Positions 11,429 to 24,099 of a DNA stretch of 64,000 nucleotides are shown piece after piece. Within the stretch, counting starts at the first letter, position 1; the number at the start of each line of letters is the position of its first letter. The notes under the pieces were generated by a model. The model had not been told where the DNA came from and did no database searches. It saw nothing but the letters and a program-made list of their open reading frames with translations. The DNA comes from Aphanomyces cochlioides (taxonomy: Eukaryota; Oomycota; Saprolegniomycetes; Saprolegniales; Verrucalvaceae). The translations under genes and the position numbers were made by a program. Location of the stretch: assembly GCA_019828595.1 (NCBI GenBank), contig JAHQRK010000005.1, positions 1,798,001 to 1,862,000 of the forward strand. The letters are read 5' to 3'.

Positions 11429-13293
11429 TCATGAAACGACGCTGTCAGGAATGATGTGTTGACGTAACCAGGGGTCCGAAGATAGATGCTTGAGCACATT
11501 GAATACCTTGGTGTATCCCTTCTTGAGAGGGAGATCAACCAGGAGCTGTTGTAGATGTAGCTTGATCAAAGAGGCAGCATGAATGGCAACTTCCATCGGA
11601 CTCTTCGCTGTGAGGTCGGGTCGAAAGGTGCGATCGGCACGTTGGAGCCATATTTGATAATACACGCAGGCTCGGACAATCGGCCAGATCTTCAGATAGC
11701 CACGGATGTAGTATCCATCGGACGGCTTGGGCGTCTCGTAGAACATTTCCAGACACGTGGACGGAAAGGAACACTCGAGCAGTCGCTGGATTGTCTTGAA
11801 GGAATACCAAACAGATTGACCATATCCACAAGAGAACAAGAAATGCTCGTACGTCTCATTGACACGACAGAAGACACACGTCGGCTTGGGGTCTTGGTAC
11901 TGAAACAGATATTGCATGGCGTTGGCGCGGAGAAGGGTCTTGAAAATGAACTCTCCATATCGAGGGAGAATGTGGTCGGGTTGGAGGAAGGCGGCAAGTT
12001 GGGTAAGGCGCTTGGGGTCTTCGTAAAAGTTGGATGGCAGGTTGAGATGCTTGGTAGGAAGAATGGACGAGCTGACAGCTGGAGAAGCTCTGATCTTAGC
12101 CGATTTCGAAGTCGCAAGCGCCAACAAGATCGGACTCGAGTCAGGGTGAATCATCCAGTGCCATTCCATCCATTCAGAGCTTGGCGTCGGCAAGTGGAAC
12201 ACGGGAGCATCCTCTTCAGAAACAATCTCAAACAATCGTGATAACTTGGTCACCAAGATTGAGATCCATTGTTTCGTTGGAGGGACAAAATTGGCTTGGC
12301 GGCAGGCACGGTTGATTTTGTCGAACAAGATCGAAGCTGGCCAAACTCGCTGACACGGAGTCAACAAATGCGACAACTTCGTGATGTGAAGCGAAGCCAA
12401 TACATTGGCTTGGTCTTGCGTCGATGTAGAGCACTGATCGTATAGGTCTTCGAGTCCAGGCAGATACGAGTTGTGCCAAAGGGGAACATCCAAAGATGAG
12501 ATGTGATTTGGACAGCCGTACGGAGTCCAGCGGGATTCAAACCAGCTACTCAATAAGGCTTTCCACATTGGAGTGATATTGGGATTCTTGTACAGTTGTC
12601 TGATGAATGCAGAAGAGCCATTTGCCAAGAGGAGATCTCGGGGGGAACCCCATGGATGAAAAGCCTTCTCGAGGAGAGTATAGCCCGGCGTAATCCAGGC
12701 AGACATGGCAGACTTGCGGGGTGGGGTGGTGATGGCTTGAATGCATCTGATCATGACAGAGCGGTTGTGTTGTTGCCATAAAGCAAGTGCATGGTGCAGG
12801 CCTAAGCCACCGGACTTCTTCGGCATGAATAGGATCTCCTTTTTGATCAAACGGAGGCCATGGACAGAGGAGGATGGGTTGATTTCTTCACCATGCATAA
12901 ATTGAAGCATGGCCTTGTCGATCTTTTTGGCCAGGTCTTTGTCGGCAGGGACAAAAGCCAGTTGGTACCATAACACAGGCAGACATATGCTGTGCAGGAT
13001 AGTGACTTTTCCGGCCATGGTTCGAGCCTTGTAGAGCCACAAAGACAAGCGAGCCACAAACTTCTCAAACACGTAATTGAAACGTGCCAATGGAGAAAGA
13101 TTGGGCGCAACCAAGATACCAAGAGCCTTCACGGGACTGTCGGAAGTAACTTGTAGTGAGGCAAGGTTCCCATTCAACTGGCTGTAGGTCAGAATTTGGG
13201 TCTTGTCTACGTTGAGTCGGAAACCAGACTTGTCGCAAAAGGTTTGAACCAATGCAAGCTGCCGGTGGAGGCACGTCTCATTTGCCGCATAGA
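11429..13293 (-). pseudogene. LINE ORF2 C-terminal fragment (B2)
   Basis: This has the same extent and truncation point as B1, open, with only scattered substitutions. It is a coding relic only: no endonuclease and no F-A-D-D motif. Confidence 0.85.
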
Positions 13294-16200
13294 TTAAATG
13301 TTGTATTAACCTTATTTTTGAGCAAAGGCCCTAATGACTTACTAATTTGCCTCGTACTGTATAAATAGAACTTGGAAAACAGAATATGGCAAAGTGGTCA
13401 TTGAACAGGAGATGAAGTGGTGAGCCGTCATGCTCACTCATGAAACGACGCTGTCAGGAATGATGTGTTGACGTAACCAGGGGTCCGAAGATAGATGCTT
13501 GAGCACATTGAATACCTTGGTGTATCCCTTCTTGAGAGGGAGATCAACCAGGAGCTGTTGTAGATGTAGCTTGATCAAAGAGGCAGCATGAATGGCAACT
13601 TCCATCGGACTCTTCGCTGTGAGGTCGGGTCGAAAGGTGCGATCGGCACGTTGGAGCCATATTTGATAATACACGCAGGCTCGGACAATCGGCCAGATCT
13701 TCAGATAGCCACGGATGTAGTATCCATCGGACGGCTTGGGCGTCTCGTAGAACATTTCCAGACACGTGGACGGAAAGGAACACTCGAGCAGTCGCTGGAT
13801 TGTCTTGAAGGAATACCAAACAGATTGACCATATCCACAAGAGAACAAGAAATGCTCGTACGTCTCATTGACACGACAGAAGACACACGTCGGCTTGGGG
13901 TCTTGGTACTGAAACAGATATTGCATGGCGTTGGCGCGGAGAAGGGTCTTGAAAATGAACTCTCCATATCGAGGGAGAATGTGGTCGGGTTGGAGGAAGG
14001 CGGCAAGTTGGGTAAGGCGCTTGGGGTCTTCGTAAAAGTTGGATGGCAGGTTGAGATGCTTGGTAGGAAGAATGGACGAGCTGACAGCTGGAGAAGCTCT
14101 GATCTTAGCCGATTTCGAAGTCGCAAGCGCCAACAAGATCGGACTCGAGTCAGGGTGAATCATCCAGTGCCATTCCATCCATTCAGAGCTTGGCGTCGGC
14201 AAGTGGAACACGGGAGCATCCTCTTCAGAAACAATCTCAAACAATCGTGATAACTTGGTCACCAAGATTGAGATCCATTGTTTCGTTGGAGGGACAAAAT
14301 TGGCTTGGCGGCAGGCACGGTTGATTTTGTCGAACAAGATCGAAGCTGGCCAAACTCGCTGACACGGAGTCAACAAATGCGACAACTTCGTGATGTGAAG
14401 CGAAGCCAATACATTGGCTTGGTCTTGCGTCGATGTAGAGCACTGATCGTATAGGTCTTCGAGTCCAGGCAGATACGAGTTGTGCCAAAGGGGAACATCC
14501 AAAGATGAGATGTGATTTGGACAGCCGTACGGAGTCCAGCGGGATTCAAACCAGCTACTCAATAAGGCTTTCCACATTGGAGTGATATTGGGATTCTTGT
14601 ACAGTTGTCTGATGAATGCAGAAGAGCCATTTGCCAAGAGGAGATCTCGGGGGGAACCCCATGGATGAAAAGCCTTCTCGAGGAGAGTATAGCCCGGCGT
14701 AATCCAGGCGGACATGGCAGACTTGTGGGGTGGGGTGGTGATGGCTTGAATGCATCTGATCATGACAGAGCGGTTGTGTTGTTGCCATAAAGCAAGTGCA
14801 TGGTGCAGGCCTAAGCCACCGGACTTCTTCGGCATGAATAGGATCTCCTTTTTGATCAAACGGAGGCCATGGACAGAGGAGGATGGGTTGATTTCTTCAC
14901 CATGCATAAATTGAAGCATGGCCTTGTCGATCTTTTTGGCCAGGTCTTTGTCGGCAGGGACAAAAGCCAGTTGGTACCATAACACAGGCAGACATATGCT
15001 GTGCAGGATAGTGACTTTTCCGGCCATGGTTCGAGCCTTGTAGAGCCACAAAGACAAGCGAGCCACAAACTTCTCAAACACGTAATTGAAACGTGCCAAT
15101 GGAGAAAGATTGGGCGCAACCAAGATACCAAGAGCCTTCACGGGACTGTCGGAAGTAACTTGTAGTGAGGCAAGGTTCCCATTCAACTGGCTGTAGGTCA
15201 GAATTTGGGTCTTGTCTACGTTGAGTCGGAAACCAGACTTGTCGCAAAAGGTTTGAACCAATGCAAGCTGCCGGTGGAGGCACGTCTCATTTGCCGCATA
15301 GAGTTGCGAGTCGTCGGCAAAGTAACTCCCAGTGTGGTAGCGATCCCCACACTTGATGCCATAGTTGGAGTGTTGCCGTAGGAGTTGGCACATCGGTTCC
15401 AAAGCGATCACAAACAGAAGTGGCGACAGTGGATCACCTTGCAACACACCGCGTGAGATGTGAACTGGCTTGGACAAGAAGCCGTTCACCAAGATGCGAG
15501 ACTTGCGGCCCGAGTACAGTACGCGAACCATGTCAACAAAGGTTTCGGGAAAGCCATAGTGACGGAGGACGCGGAGCAAGTACGCGTGGTCCACGCGATC
15601 AAAAGCTTTCTCAAAGTCAAGCAGTGCCACCATCGAGGACGGACTGTGTAGTTTGATGTGGTGCAGCATGTCATCCAGTCGTGCAATATTGGTTTGGATA
15701 TTGCTTCGACGGATAAAGCCTTGCTGGTCCGGGTGGATGATGTGTCGAATGTGGCGCTGGAGTCGATAAGCCAGAATACTCGTCAGGATTTTCACATCCG
15801 TGTTGAGTAGGCTAATGGGCCGATAGTTCTTGGCCTGTGACTTGGGGCCTTTCTTGTGCAGCAACACCAGCGTACTGACAAGTTGCATGGGAGTCAAGCG
15901 AGGGTGAGAATGGAGCTGGTGTGTGAATAGCAGCTCCAATACCAACGACCACTTGTGAGGTGCAAGTTTGAGGACTTCGAATGGCAGAGCGTTGGGACCT
16001 GGCGCTGAGTTCGAACTGCTGTGTCGAATAGCATGATAGAACTCGTTGGCGCGCAAGGGAGCCGACAGCTCTTTCTGGGCTTGCTCTGGCAGTTGCTTGT
16101 GTCGAGTCAATGGGGTCAGAAATGACGACACTTCGTCTCCAGATCGCTGCACGTCGGGAGCTGCAAACAAGTCCTTGTAGTAGTCGACCAGGACGTCAGA

Positions 16201-17281
16201 CATGCCTTGTTGATTGGAGACAACATTTCCATTGACATCCACCAACTCTTTGAAGACTGTCTTCTTCAAGGGGGTAGGGACAGGGGACATGAAGTGGAAC
16301 TTGGACGAGCGCTCTGCTTTGTACAAGTGAAGTTGGAACGCCTGGTCTTGACGAAACTGCTTGTCTCGATCTTGCAGCTCGTGAATTTGCTTTTGAAGGT
16401 CTCGCACTCGATCCACCAGCACTGAATCTTGACGCATGTTGGGGACTTGCAAAAGCGAAGCGATCTCGACAGCTAACTTCTTCAACGGCAGACGTTGTTT
16501 CTCCAATCGTTGAGAATGGAATTCTTTGAGTTGGGAGCGGATATCATTGACCAGCATGTCGTAGGCCTTGGAGATATTGTGGAATGTTGGAGACTTGTCC
16601 AAAAATCGATCCAGACATCCATGAACAATCTCGGCCGCTCGTGGTAGACGAAGTAGCCAAGTTGGAGCTTTCCATGATCCAGAGCCATGGCGCAATGTTT
16701 GACGCTTTGAGATGATACGACAAGCCACGTGGTCAGCCTGTGGAACGTGTGGCATGTGCGTCGCCTTCCAATGACGAAGACCCGCCAAGGTGGACGAACA
16801 AAAGATGTAGTCGAGTCGGTTGGTGAGTGTGGGACTTGTGAAGGTTCTTGCCACGGGGTTTTGACGGCGAAACAGATCCACCAGAGACAAACTGTGCATC
16901 CATTGTTCCAGTTGAAGGGTGCCGGCCATGGTGGAGGTACTGGGTCTCAACGAATCCAAATCTTTGTTGAGAGTGCAGTTGAAATCTCCTCCAACAATGT
17001 GGAGCGCATGTGGAGGAAAGTCGCGTGGCAATTCTTCGAAGTAACTTGCTCGTTCTTGGAAGGCTGCCGGCGCATAGATATTGTGGAGAACGACTGTCAG
17101 TGGACCCAGAGTACATCGCACTTGTAGATAACGACCACGAAGCACTGGGTTGTCATGAGGGACTTGAGTGGCGTTCTTCAAAGGAGAGTGAGGATGTATC
17201 AACGTAGCCAGACCTCCAGTGGCTGGCGACGTGGATACTTCAGGGTAAATAGGCTCTTCAAAGAACAAAGAGCCTTCGTGG
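13294..17281 (-). mobile_element. LINE element B3: 3' UTR to APE domain
   Basis: This is a minus-strand copy continuous from its 3' end to the sequence CCTTCGTGG inside the APE domain (ORF2 residue about 73). At that point the 3' end of another minus-strand copy (C) begins. ORF2 is open throughout. The reciprocal B flank (GTGG followed by TTTGTGATG, bearing a TSD) is not found right of C; instead A resumes at 24100. B3 and C therefore appear fused, by homologous deletion or template jumping. Confidence 0.8.
13438..17281 (-). pseudogene. LINE ORF2, nearly complete but lacking the N-terminus (B3)
   Basis: About 1,280 codons are open without frameshift. They include most of the APE domain (G-G-D-F-N-C, R-L-D-Y-I-F, A-D-H), the full RT (L-D-F-E-K-A-F-D; Q-G-D-P-L-S-P; Y-F-A-D-D) and the finger. 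The first ~73 residues, including the APE asparagine near residue 24 and the glutamate near 50, are missing because C begins at 17282. Without them the endonuclease should be inactive, although the RT could be intact if it were expressed. Confidence 0.88.
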
Positions 17282-17427
17282 TTAAATGAGTTGTATTAAC
17301 CTTATTTTTGAGCAAAGGCCCTAATGACTTACTAATTTGCCTCGTACTGTATAAATAGAACTTGGAAAACAGAATATGGCAAAGTGGTCATTGAACAGGA
17401 GATGAAGTGAGTGAGCTGTTAGCTCAC

Positions 17428-20400
17428 TCATGAAACGACGCTGTCAGGAATGATGTGTTGACGTAACCAGGGGTCCGAAGATAGATGCTTGAGCACATTG
17501 AATACCTTGGTGTATCCCTTCTTGAGAGGGAGATCAACCAGGAGCTGTTGTAGATGTAGCCTGATCAAAGAGGCTGCATGAATGGCAACTTCCATCGGAC
17601 TCTTCGCTGTGAGGTCGGGTCGAAAGGTGCGATCGGCACGTTGGAGCCATATTTGATAATACACGCAGGCTCGGACAATCGGCCAGATCTTCAGATAGCC
17701 ACGGATGTAGTATCCATCGGACGGCTTGGGCGTCTCGTAGAACATTTCCAGACACGTGGACGGAAAGGAACACTCGAGCAGTCGCTGGATTGTCTTGAAG
17801 GAATACCAAACAGATTGACCATATCCACAAGAGAACAAGAAATGCTCGTACGTCTCATTGACACGACAGAAGACACACGTCGGCTTGGGGTCTTGGTACT
17901 GAAACAGATATTGCATGGCGTTGGCGCGGAGAAGGGTCTTGAAAATGAACTCTCCATATCGAGGGAGAATGTGGTCGGGTTGGAGGAAGGCGGCAAGTTG
18001 GGTAAGGCGCTTGGGGTCTTCGTAAAAGTTGGATGGCAGGTTGAGATGCTTGGTAGGAAGAATGGACGAGCTGACAGCTGGAGAAGCTCTGATCTTAGCC
18101 GATTTCGAAGTCGCAAACGCCAACAAGATCGGACTCGAGTCAGGGTGAATCATCCAGTGCCATTCCATCCATTCAGAGCTTGGCGTCGGCAAGTGGAACA
18201 CGGGAGCATCCTCTTCAGAAACAATCTCAAACAATCGTGATAACTTGGTCACCAAGATTGAGATCCATTGTTTCGTTGGAGGGACAAAATTGGCTTGGCG
18301 GCAGGCACGGTTGATTTTGTCGAACAAGATCGAAGCTGGCCAAACTCGCTGACACGGAGTCAACAAATGCGACAACTTCGTGATGTGAAGCGAAGCCAAT
18401 ACATTGGCTTGGTCTTGCGTCGATGTAGAGCACTGATCGTATAGGTCTTCGAGTCCAGGCAGATACGAGTTGTGCCAAAGGGGAACATCCAAAGATGAGA
18501 TGTGATTTGGACAGCCGTACGGAGTCCAGCGGGATTCAAACCAGCTACTCAATAAGGCTTTCCACATTGGAGTGATATTGGGATTCTTGTACAGTTGTCT
18601 GATGAATGCAGAAGAGCCATTTGCCAAGAGGAGATCTCGGGGGGAACCCCATGGATGAAAAGCCTTCTCGAGGAGAGTATAGCCCGGCGTAATCCAGGCA
18701 GACATGGCAGACTTGCGGGGTGGGGTGGTGATGGCTTGAATGCATCTGATCATGACAGAGCGGTTGTGTTGTTGCCATAAAGCAAGTGCATGGTGCAGGC
18801 CTAAGCCACCGGACTTCTTCGGCATGAATAGGATCTCCTTTTTGATCAAACGGAGGCCATGGACAGAGGAGGATGGGTTGATTTCTTCACCATGCATAAA
18901 TTGAAGCATGGCCTTGTCGATCTTTTTGGCCAGGTCTTTGTCGGCAGGGACAAAAGCCAGTTGGTACCATAACACAGGCAGACATATGCTGTGCAGGATA
19001 GTGACTTTTCCGGCCATGGTTCGAGCCTTGTAGAGCCACAAAGACAAGCGAGCCACAAACTTCTCAAACACGTAATTGAAACGTGCCAATGGAGAAAGAT
19101 TGGGCGCAACCAAGATACCAAGAGCCTTCACGGGACTGTCGGAAGTAACTTGTAGTGAGGCAAGGTTCCCATTCAACTGGCTGTAGGTCAGAATTTGGGT
19201 CTTGTCTACGTTGAGTCGGAAACCAGACTTGTCGCAAAAGGTTTGAACCAATGCAAGCTGCCGGTGGAGACACGTCTCATTTGCCGCTTAGAGTTGCGAG
19301 TCGTCGGCAAAGTAACTCCCAGTGTGGTAGCGATCCCCACACTTGATGCCATAGTTGGAGTGTTGCCGTAGGAGTTGGCACATCGGTTCCAAAGCGATCA
19401 CAAACAGAAGTGGCGACAGTGGATCACCTTGCAACACACCGCGTGAGATGTGAACTGGCTTGGACAAGAAGCCGTTCACCAAGATGCGAGACTTGCGGCC
19501 CGAGTACAGTACGCGAACCATGTCAACAAAGGTTTCGGGAAAGCCATAGTGACGGAGGACGCGGAGCAAGTACGCGTGGTCCACGCGATCAAAAGCTTTC
19601 TCAAAGTCAAGCAGTGCCACCATCGAGGACGGACTGTGTAGTTTGATGTGGTGCAGCATGTCATCCAGTCGTGCAATATTGGTTTGGATATTGCTTCGAC
19701 GGATAAAGCCTTGCTGGTCCGGGTGGATGATGTGTCGAATGTGGCGCTGGAGTCGATAAGCCAGAATACTCGTCAGGATTTTCACATCCGTGTTGAGTAG
19801 GCTAATGGGCCGATAGTTCTTGGCCTGTGACTTGGGGCCTTTCTTGTGCAGCAACACCAGCGTACTGACAAGTTGCATGGGAGTCAAGCGAGGGTGAGAA
19901 TGGAGCTGGTGTGTGAATAGCAGCTCCAATACCAACGACCACTTGTGAGGTGCAAGTTTGAGGACTTCGAATGGCAGAGCGTTGGGACCTGGCGCTGAGT
20001 TCGAACTGCTGTGTCGAATAGCATGATAGAACTCGTTGGCGCGCAAGGGAGCCGACAGCTCTTTCTGGGCTTGCTCTGGCAGTTGCTTGTGTCGAGTCAA
20101 TGGGGTCAGAAATGACGACACTTCGTCTCCAGATCGCTGCACGTCGGGAGCTGCAAACAAGTCCTTGTAGTAGTCGACCAGGACGTCAGACATGCCTTGT
20201 TGATTGGAGACAACATTTCCATTGACATCCACCAACTCTTTGAAGACTGTCTTCTTCAAGGGGGTAGGGACAGGGGACATGAAGTGGAACTTGGACGAGC
20301 GCTCTGCTTTATACAAGTGAAGTTGGAACGCCTGGTCTTGACGAAACTGCTTGTCTCGATCTTGCAGCTCGTGAATTTGCTTTTGAAGGTCTCGCACTCG

Positions 20401-21483
20401 ATCCACCAGCACTGAATCTTGACGCATGTTGGGGACTTGCAAAAGCGAAGCGATCTCGACAGCTAACTTCTTCAACGGCAGACGTTGTTTCTCCAATCGT
20501 TGAGAATGGAATTCTTTGAGTTGGGAGCGGATATCATTGACCAGCATGTCGTAGGCCTTGGAGATATTGTGGAATGATGGAGACTTGTCCAAAAATCGAT
20601 CCAGACATCCATGAACAATCTCGGCCGCTCGTGGTAGACGAAGTAGCCAAGTTGGAGCTTTCCATGATCCAGAGCCATGGCGCAATGTTTGACGCTTTGA
20701 GATGATACGACAAGCCACGTGGTCAGCCTGTGGAACGTGTGGCATGTGCGTCGCCTTCCAATGACGAAGACCCGCCAAGGTGGACGAACAAAAGATGTAG
20801 TCGAGTCGGTTGGTGAGTGTGGGACTTGTGAAGGTTCTTGCCACGGGGTTTTGACGGCGAAACAGATCCACCAGAGACAAACTGTGCATCCATTGTTCCA
20901 GTTGAAGGGTGCCGGCCATGGTGGAGGTACTGGGTCTCAACGAATCCAAATCTTTGTTGAGAGTGCAGTTGAAATCTCCTCCAACAATGTGGAGCGCATG
21001 TGGAGGAAAGTCGCGTGGCAATTCTTCGAAGTAACTTGCTCGTTCTTGGAAGGCTGCCGGCGCATAGATATTGTGGAGAACGACTGTCAGTGGACCCAGA
21101 GTACATCGCACTTGTAGATAACGACCACGAAGCACTGGGTTGTCATGAGGGACTTGAGTGGCGTTCTTCAAAGGAGAGTGAGGATGTATCAACGTAGCCA
21201 GACCTCCAGTGGCTGGCGACGTGGATACTTCAGGGTAAATAGGCTCTTCAAAGAACAAAGAGCCTTCGTGGTTTGTGATGCGTTGCCAATGGAACGCAAC
21301 ACGGTCGTGGAGACTTGGCGTGCGGAAACGGGTTTCTTGGATAAAGGAAACGTCGTGAACACTTGATAGTTTGTCGAGGATGTACCGATGACTGTTGGAG
21401 AAGCCATTGGTGTTGAGGGAGATGATTTGTGGGTCCCAGTCCACGAGTTCAGTTGGGACATCGGAGAAGTTGTTGTCAATCAT
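17428..21483 (-). pseudogene. LINE ORF2, full length with one nonsense codon (C)
   Basis: This is a complete 4,056-base ORF2 frame from ATG (21481-21483) to stop. A single substitution at 19288 changes the tyrosine codon after F-A-D-D-S-Q-L from TAT to TAA (19288-19290). Translation would end just past the RT catalytic motif and lose the thumb and the zinc finger. No frameshift is seen. All APE and RT motifs upstream are present. Confidence 0.92.
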
Positions 21484-21561
21484 CACGAGTACAGATGAAA
21501 ATGAGTAGAATGGAGGGGTCAGAGGGGAGGTTGAAATGGATTGAAGCAGGGGATAGAAGCC

Positions 21562-24099
21562 TTAGAGTTGATCGTCCTCCAAATCGAGGGGATCAATTTC
21601 GTCGGCGTTCATGGAGTGGTGAGCTTTGCTGCAGAGCTCGTCGATGTGGTAATTGTTGGTGATGCTTTTGAGCATCGAGATGGCCGACAAGACGGGAGCC
21701 GGCAAAGTGAACTTCTCGAGATTGTCGCTGAAGTTTTCGATCAAAGCAAACAGCGACCAGTCCGTCAAGCAGTTGGTGTCAGGCAATCTTGTTGCTTCTT
21801 GGTTCAATAGAACAGTCAGTGCCTCCGAGTTTGTGTAGAGGTCTGGGGCCCGATTTGAGAGGAATAAGTCAATCGTAGCAAGTGCAAAGAGGATGCGCTT
21901 GATCTCTGGTATGTCCGTGGTCAATTCTTCCAAGATTTCTGACGGGTGAATCTTGTATTGAGCCATGAAGTTGACGTGATGTTTGTAGTTGTGAGGCTTG
22001 CCTTGAGCTTTTAACAAAGCCATCTTGCGCTCAATAGTCTTGGTTGCAACAAGTGACTGAAACAAACTGAGGTCTTCATCTTGTGCGTACATAGCATGTG
22101 CAACGAGCTGAGGATCATCTCGCAAAATGCGTTGACATTCGGTGATACTGCCTTCGACTTTCTTGTCTCGAATGATCTTCTTCGCCAATTCGAGGTGGGC
22201 TGCAGCAGACTTGTTAAGTCGTTGTTTCTTCGCTTTGCCTTTGGTCTTTTTCGGGCGTGGCGCACTTGAATCTTCCAATACAATTCGAGGCACTGCAAAG
22301 TCTTCAAACGAGAGTTCCACGTCGTCTTCTTCGAGGATATGAAAACGGTTGGATGTCGGCAGGGGATCCAAACGTGGGGACGAAGGCAAAGTACGTTTTG
22401 GAGCTGGTCCAGACCGGTAGCCCGTTACCAATTGAAGGTCCAGCGAGTTCTTGGGCTGCTCACTTGGTGGAGCAAGAGCGGGCGATTCGTTGGTAGACAT
22501 TTCCACATCTTCTTGTTGTTTGTCTTGTCCATTGTTGTTAGGGGGATCGCTGTCACCAGACATATCGACATCAGAGCCATGAGAAGGAGCTGTTGGCTGT
22601 GGTTGTTCATCTTGACCATCTTCAGATGCCTCAGTTGAGTCGGCCTTGCCTTCCGCATTTGTTCCAGGGTCTTGATCATGATCGTCTCCATCAGGTTCAG
22701 GTTCTTTTTCTCCTGACGGAGGAGATTTTGCCGCTGCCTTGGCCGCTTTTGCCTTCGCTTTTTCAGCCTTGGCCTCTGCACGTCGTGAAACAATCGACGA
22801 GGCAATGTCTTGTTCAGAGCAGCGATCTTGTGCTGAAACACGACGACAAAAGGCTGACCCGACGGATCCGTAATGGTGATTTCGCGTAGTGCGTCGCCGG
22901 ATTTTGGCACCAGCACTGCAGGAGGCGCAGACGACTTGAAAATGACTCTCAAATGCGGCGACTTGATGTTCTGACCAGCAGTAGGGTTGAATGCTGCTAT
23001 CACTGACTTGGTCAATGCAGCCATTTTCTTGACAATTGCCTTGGCCATCGAAGGGTGACTGACCTTGTTGAACGTAACGTAGTAGTTGTTGCCATAACGC
23101 GAGTACTTGGGAACCAGGAAGTCTTTGCCACCAAGTCGAAACGTTGTGCCTCCCATTTCCACGCACGTAGACAAGTTGTAACTTGAGATCACAATGGTCT
23201 GTGGGTTCTTCTTGTGGATCAAAATGTTCGGAAATTTGGAGCCCCATAACGAACCAGGATTTTCCTTGACAAATTGATCGCAGATGACTTTTTCGGACCA
23301 GTCCTTGTAGGCTTCGCCCAACTTGACTGTGAGCTCGTACACTTGGGACTGGGGGGTGAGCAAAATGTTTTCAATGAAGGCGTCCATGTCACCAGAGTCT
23401 TTGTAGAATGCGTCCGCCATGGCCTCGCATCGCGCAATATCGTCATCGGCAATAGCATGAGCACCAGTGTTGCGATGTTTCGCGCCTTTGGGGGCATTGC
23501 CTTGCTTGGAATCTTTCTTGGACGAAGCTGAATCCTTGCCGGGAGTCTTTTGCGTCCATGGATTGGCCTTTTCAGCGTTTTGTTGCTCTTGATCGCCTTG
23601 TATTTTGTCTGCCGCGGTAGGAGGATCAACAGCGCCATTTCCTTGAGCAACGGATTTGTCGACAATGTCTTGATTTGACTGGTCATTGTCATTGTTTGTC
23701 GATTGTTCCTCTTGAATAACTTCTCCAGGAGTATCACACGGCTTCGCTTGGCCGTTAATGTCGCCTGACCCATCCACCTCCGAGTGAATTTGAGTATTTC
23801 CCTCGTCGGTTAAGGCCTCGGTTTCAGTAGAATCCTTCCCCTCGGCGTCTCCAGAGACCATATCCACGTCCTCTTGAGATTTTTCTTCTTCCTCTCCCGT
23901 TCTAGGAGGCTCAGCACAGGGGGCGACGCGGTTGGTGGCTGCTGGCTCAGTCCCATTGGTCACGAGAAAGGCCGGGGCCAGACCCCCAGTGACAGGGGTA
24001 GAAGGGGAATCCATGCCATCCCCGCAGCACGGTGACTGGGGTACACCATTGCTCCGGCGAGAACCCAAATCGGGATACCGCCCCCGCCCCTCCGAAGAG
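21562..24099 (-). pseudogene. LINE ORF1, 5'-truncated and frameshifted (C)
   Basis: This is ORF1 from residue about 173 to the stop at 21562, ending D-L-E-D-D-Q-L. It has a 1-base deletion at about 22798 (CGACGAGG for CGACGGAGG), at codon about 600 just before the lysine/alanine-rich block. Upstream it is truncated at CCGAAGAG, where A resumes. The full C-terminal 152 residues missing from P1 are present here. Confidence 0.88.

Larger units (their letters stand above)
9274..13293 (-). repeat. Tandem 2.01-kb LINE 3' segments (B1, B2), same phase as A-left and B3
   Basis: Two head-to-tail units, 9274-11284 (2,011 bp) and 11285-13293 (2,009 bp), each run from the family 3' end to the same ORF2 base (GCCGCATAGA). 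A-left and the first 2 kb of B3 are two further copies in phase. B2 and B3 share a 2-base deletion at the 3' terminus (TTAAATGTTG for TTAAATGAGTTG), which B1 lacks. That marker shows that at least one unit arose by duplication of its neighbour. Each unit carries an open ORF2 C-terminal fragment (9420-11284 and 11429-13293). Confidence 0.85.
17282..24099 (-). mobile_element. LINE element C: 3' UTR, ORF2 and most of ORF1
   Basis: This is a minus-strand copy running from TTAAATGAG at 17282 through ORF2 (17428-21483), the 78-nt spacer and ORF1 to 24099, where ORF1 is 5'-truncated at codon about 173 and meets the 15-bp TSD of insertion B in A. Its 3' end abuts GCCTTCGTGG of B3. It is the longest single stretch of the B/C block and resembles the 5' part that B3 is missing. 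Confidence 0.85.

Noticed and set aside
9270..13300. Three separate insertions at one hot site GCCGCATAGA
   Set aside because: The shared 2-base terminal deletion in B2 and B3 and the single distant TSD partner at 24100 fit duplication of one insertion better.
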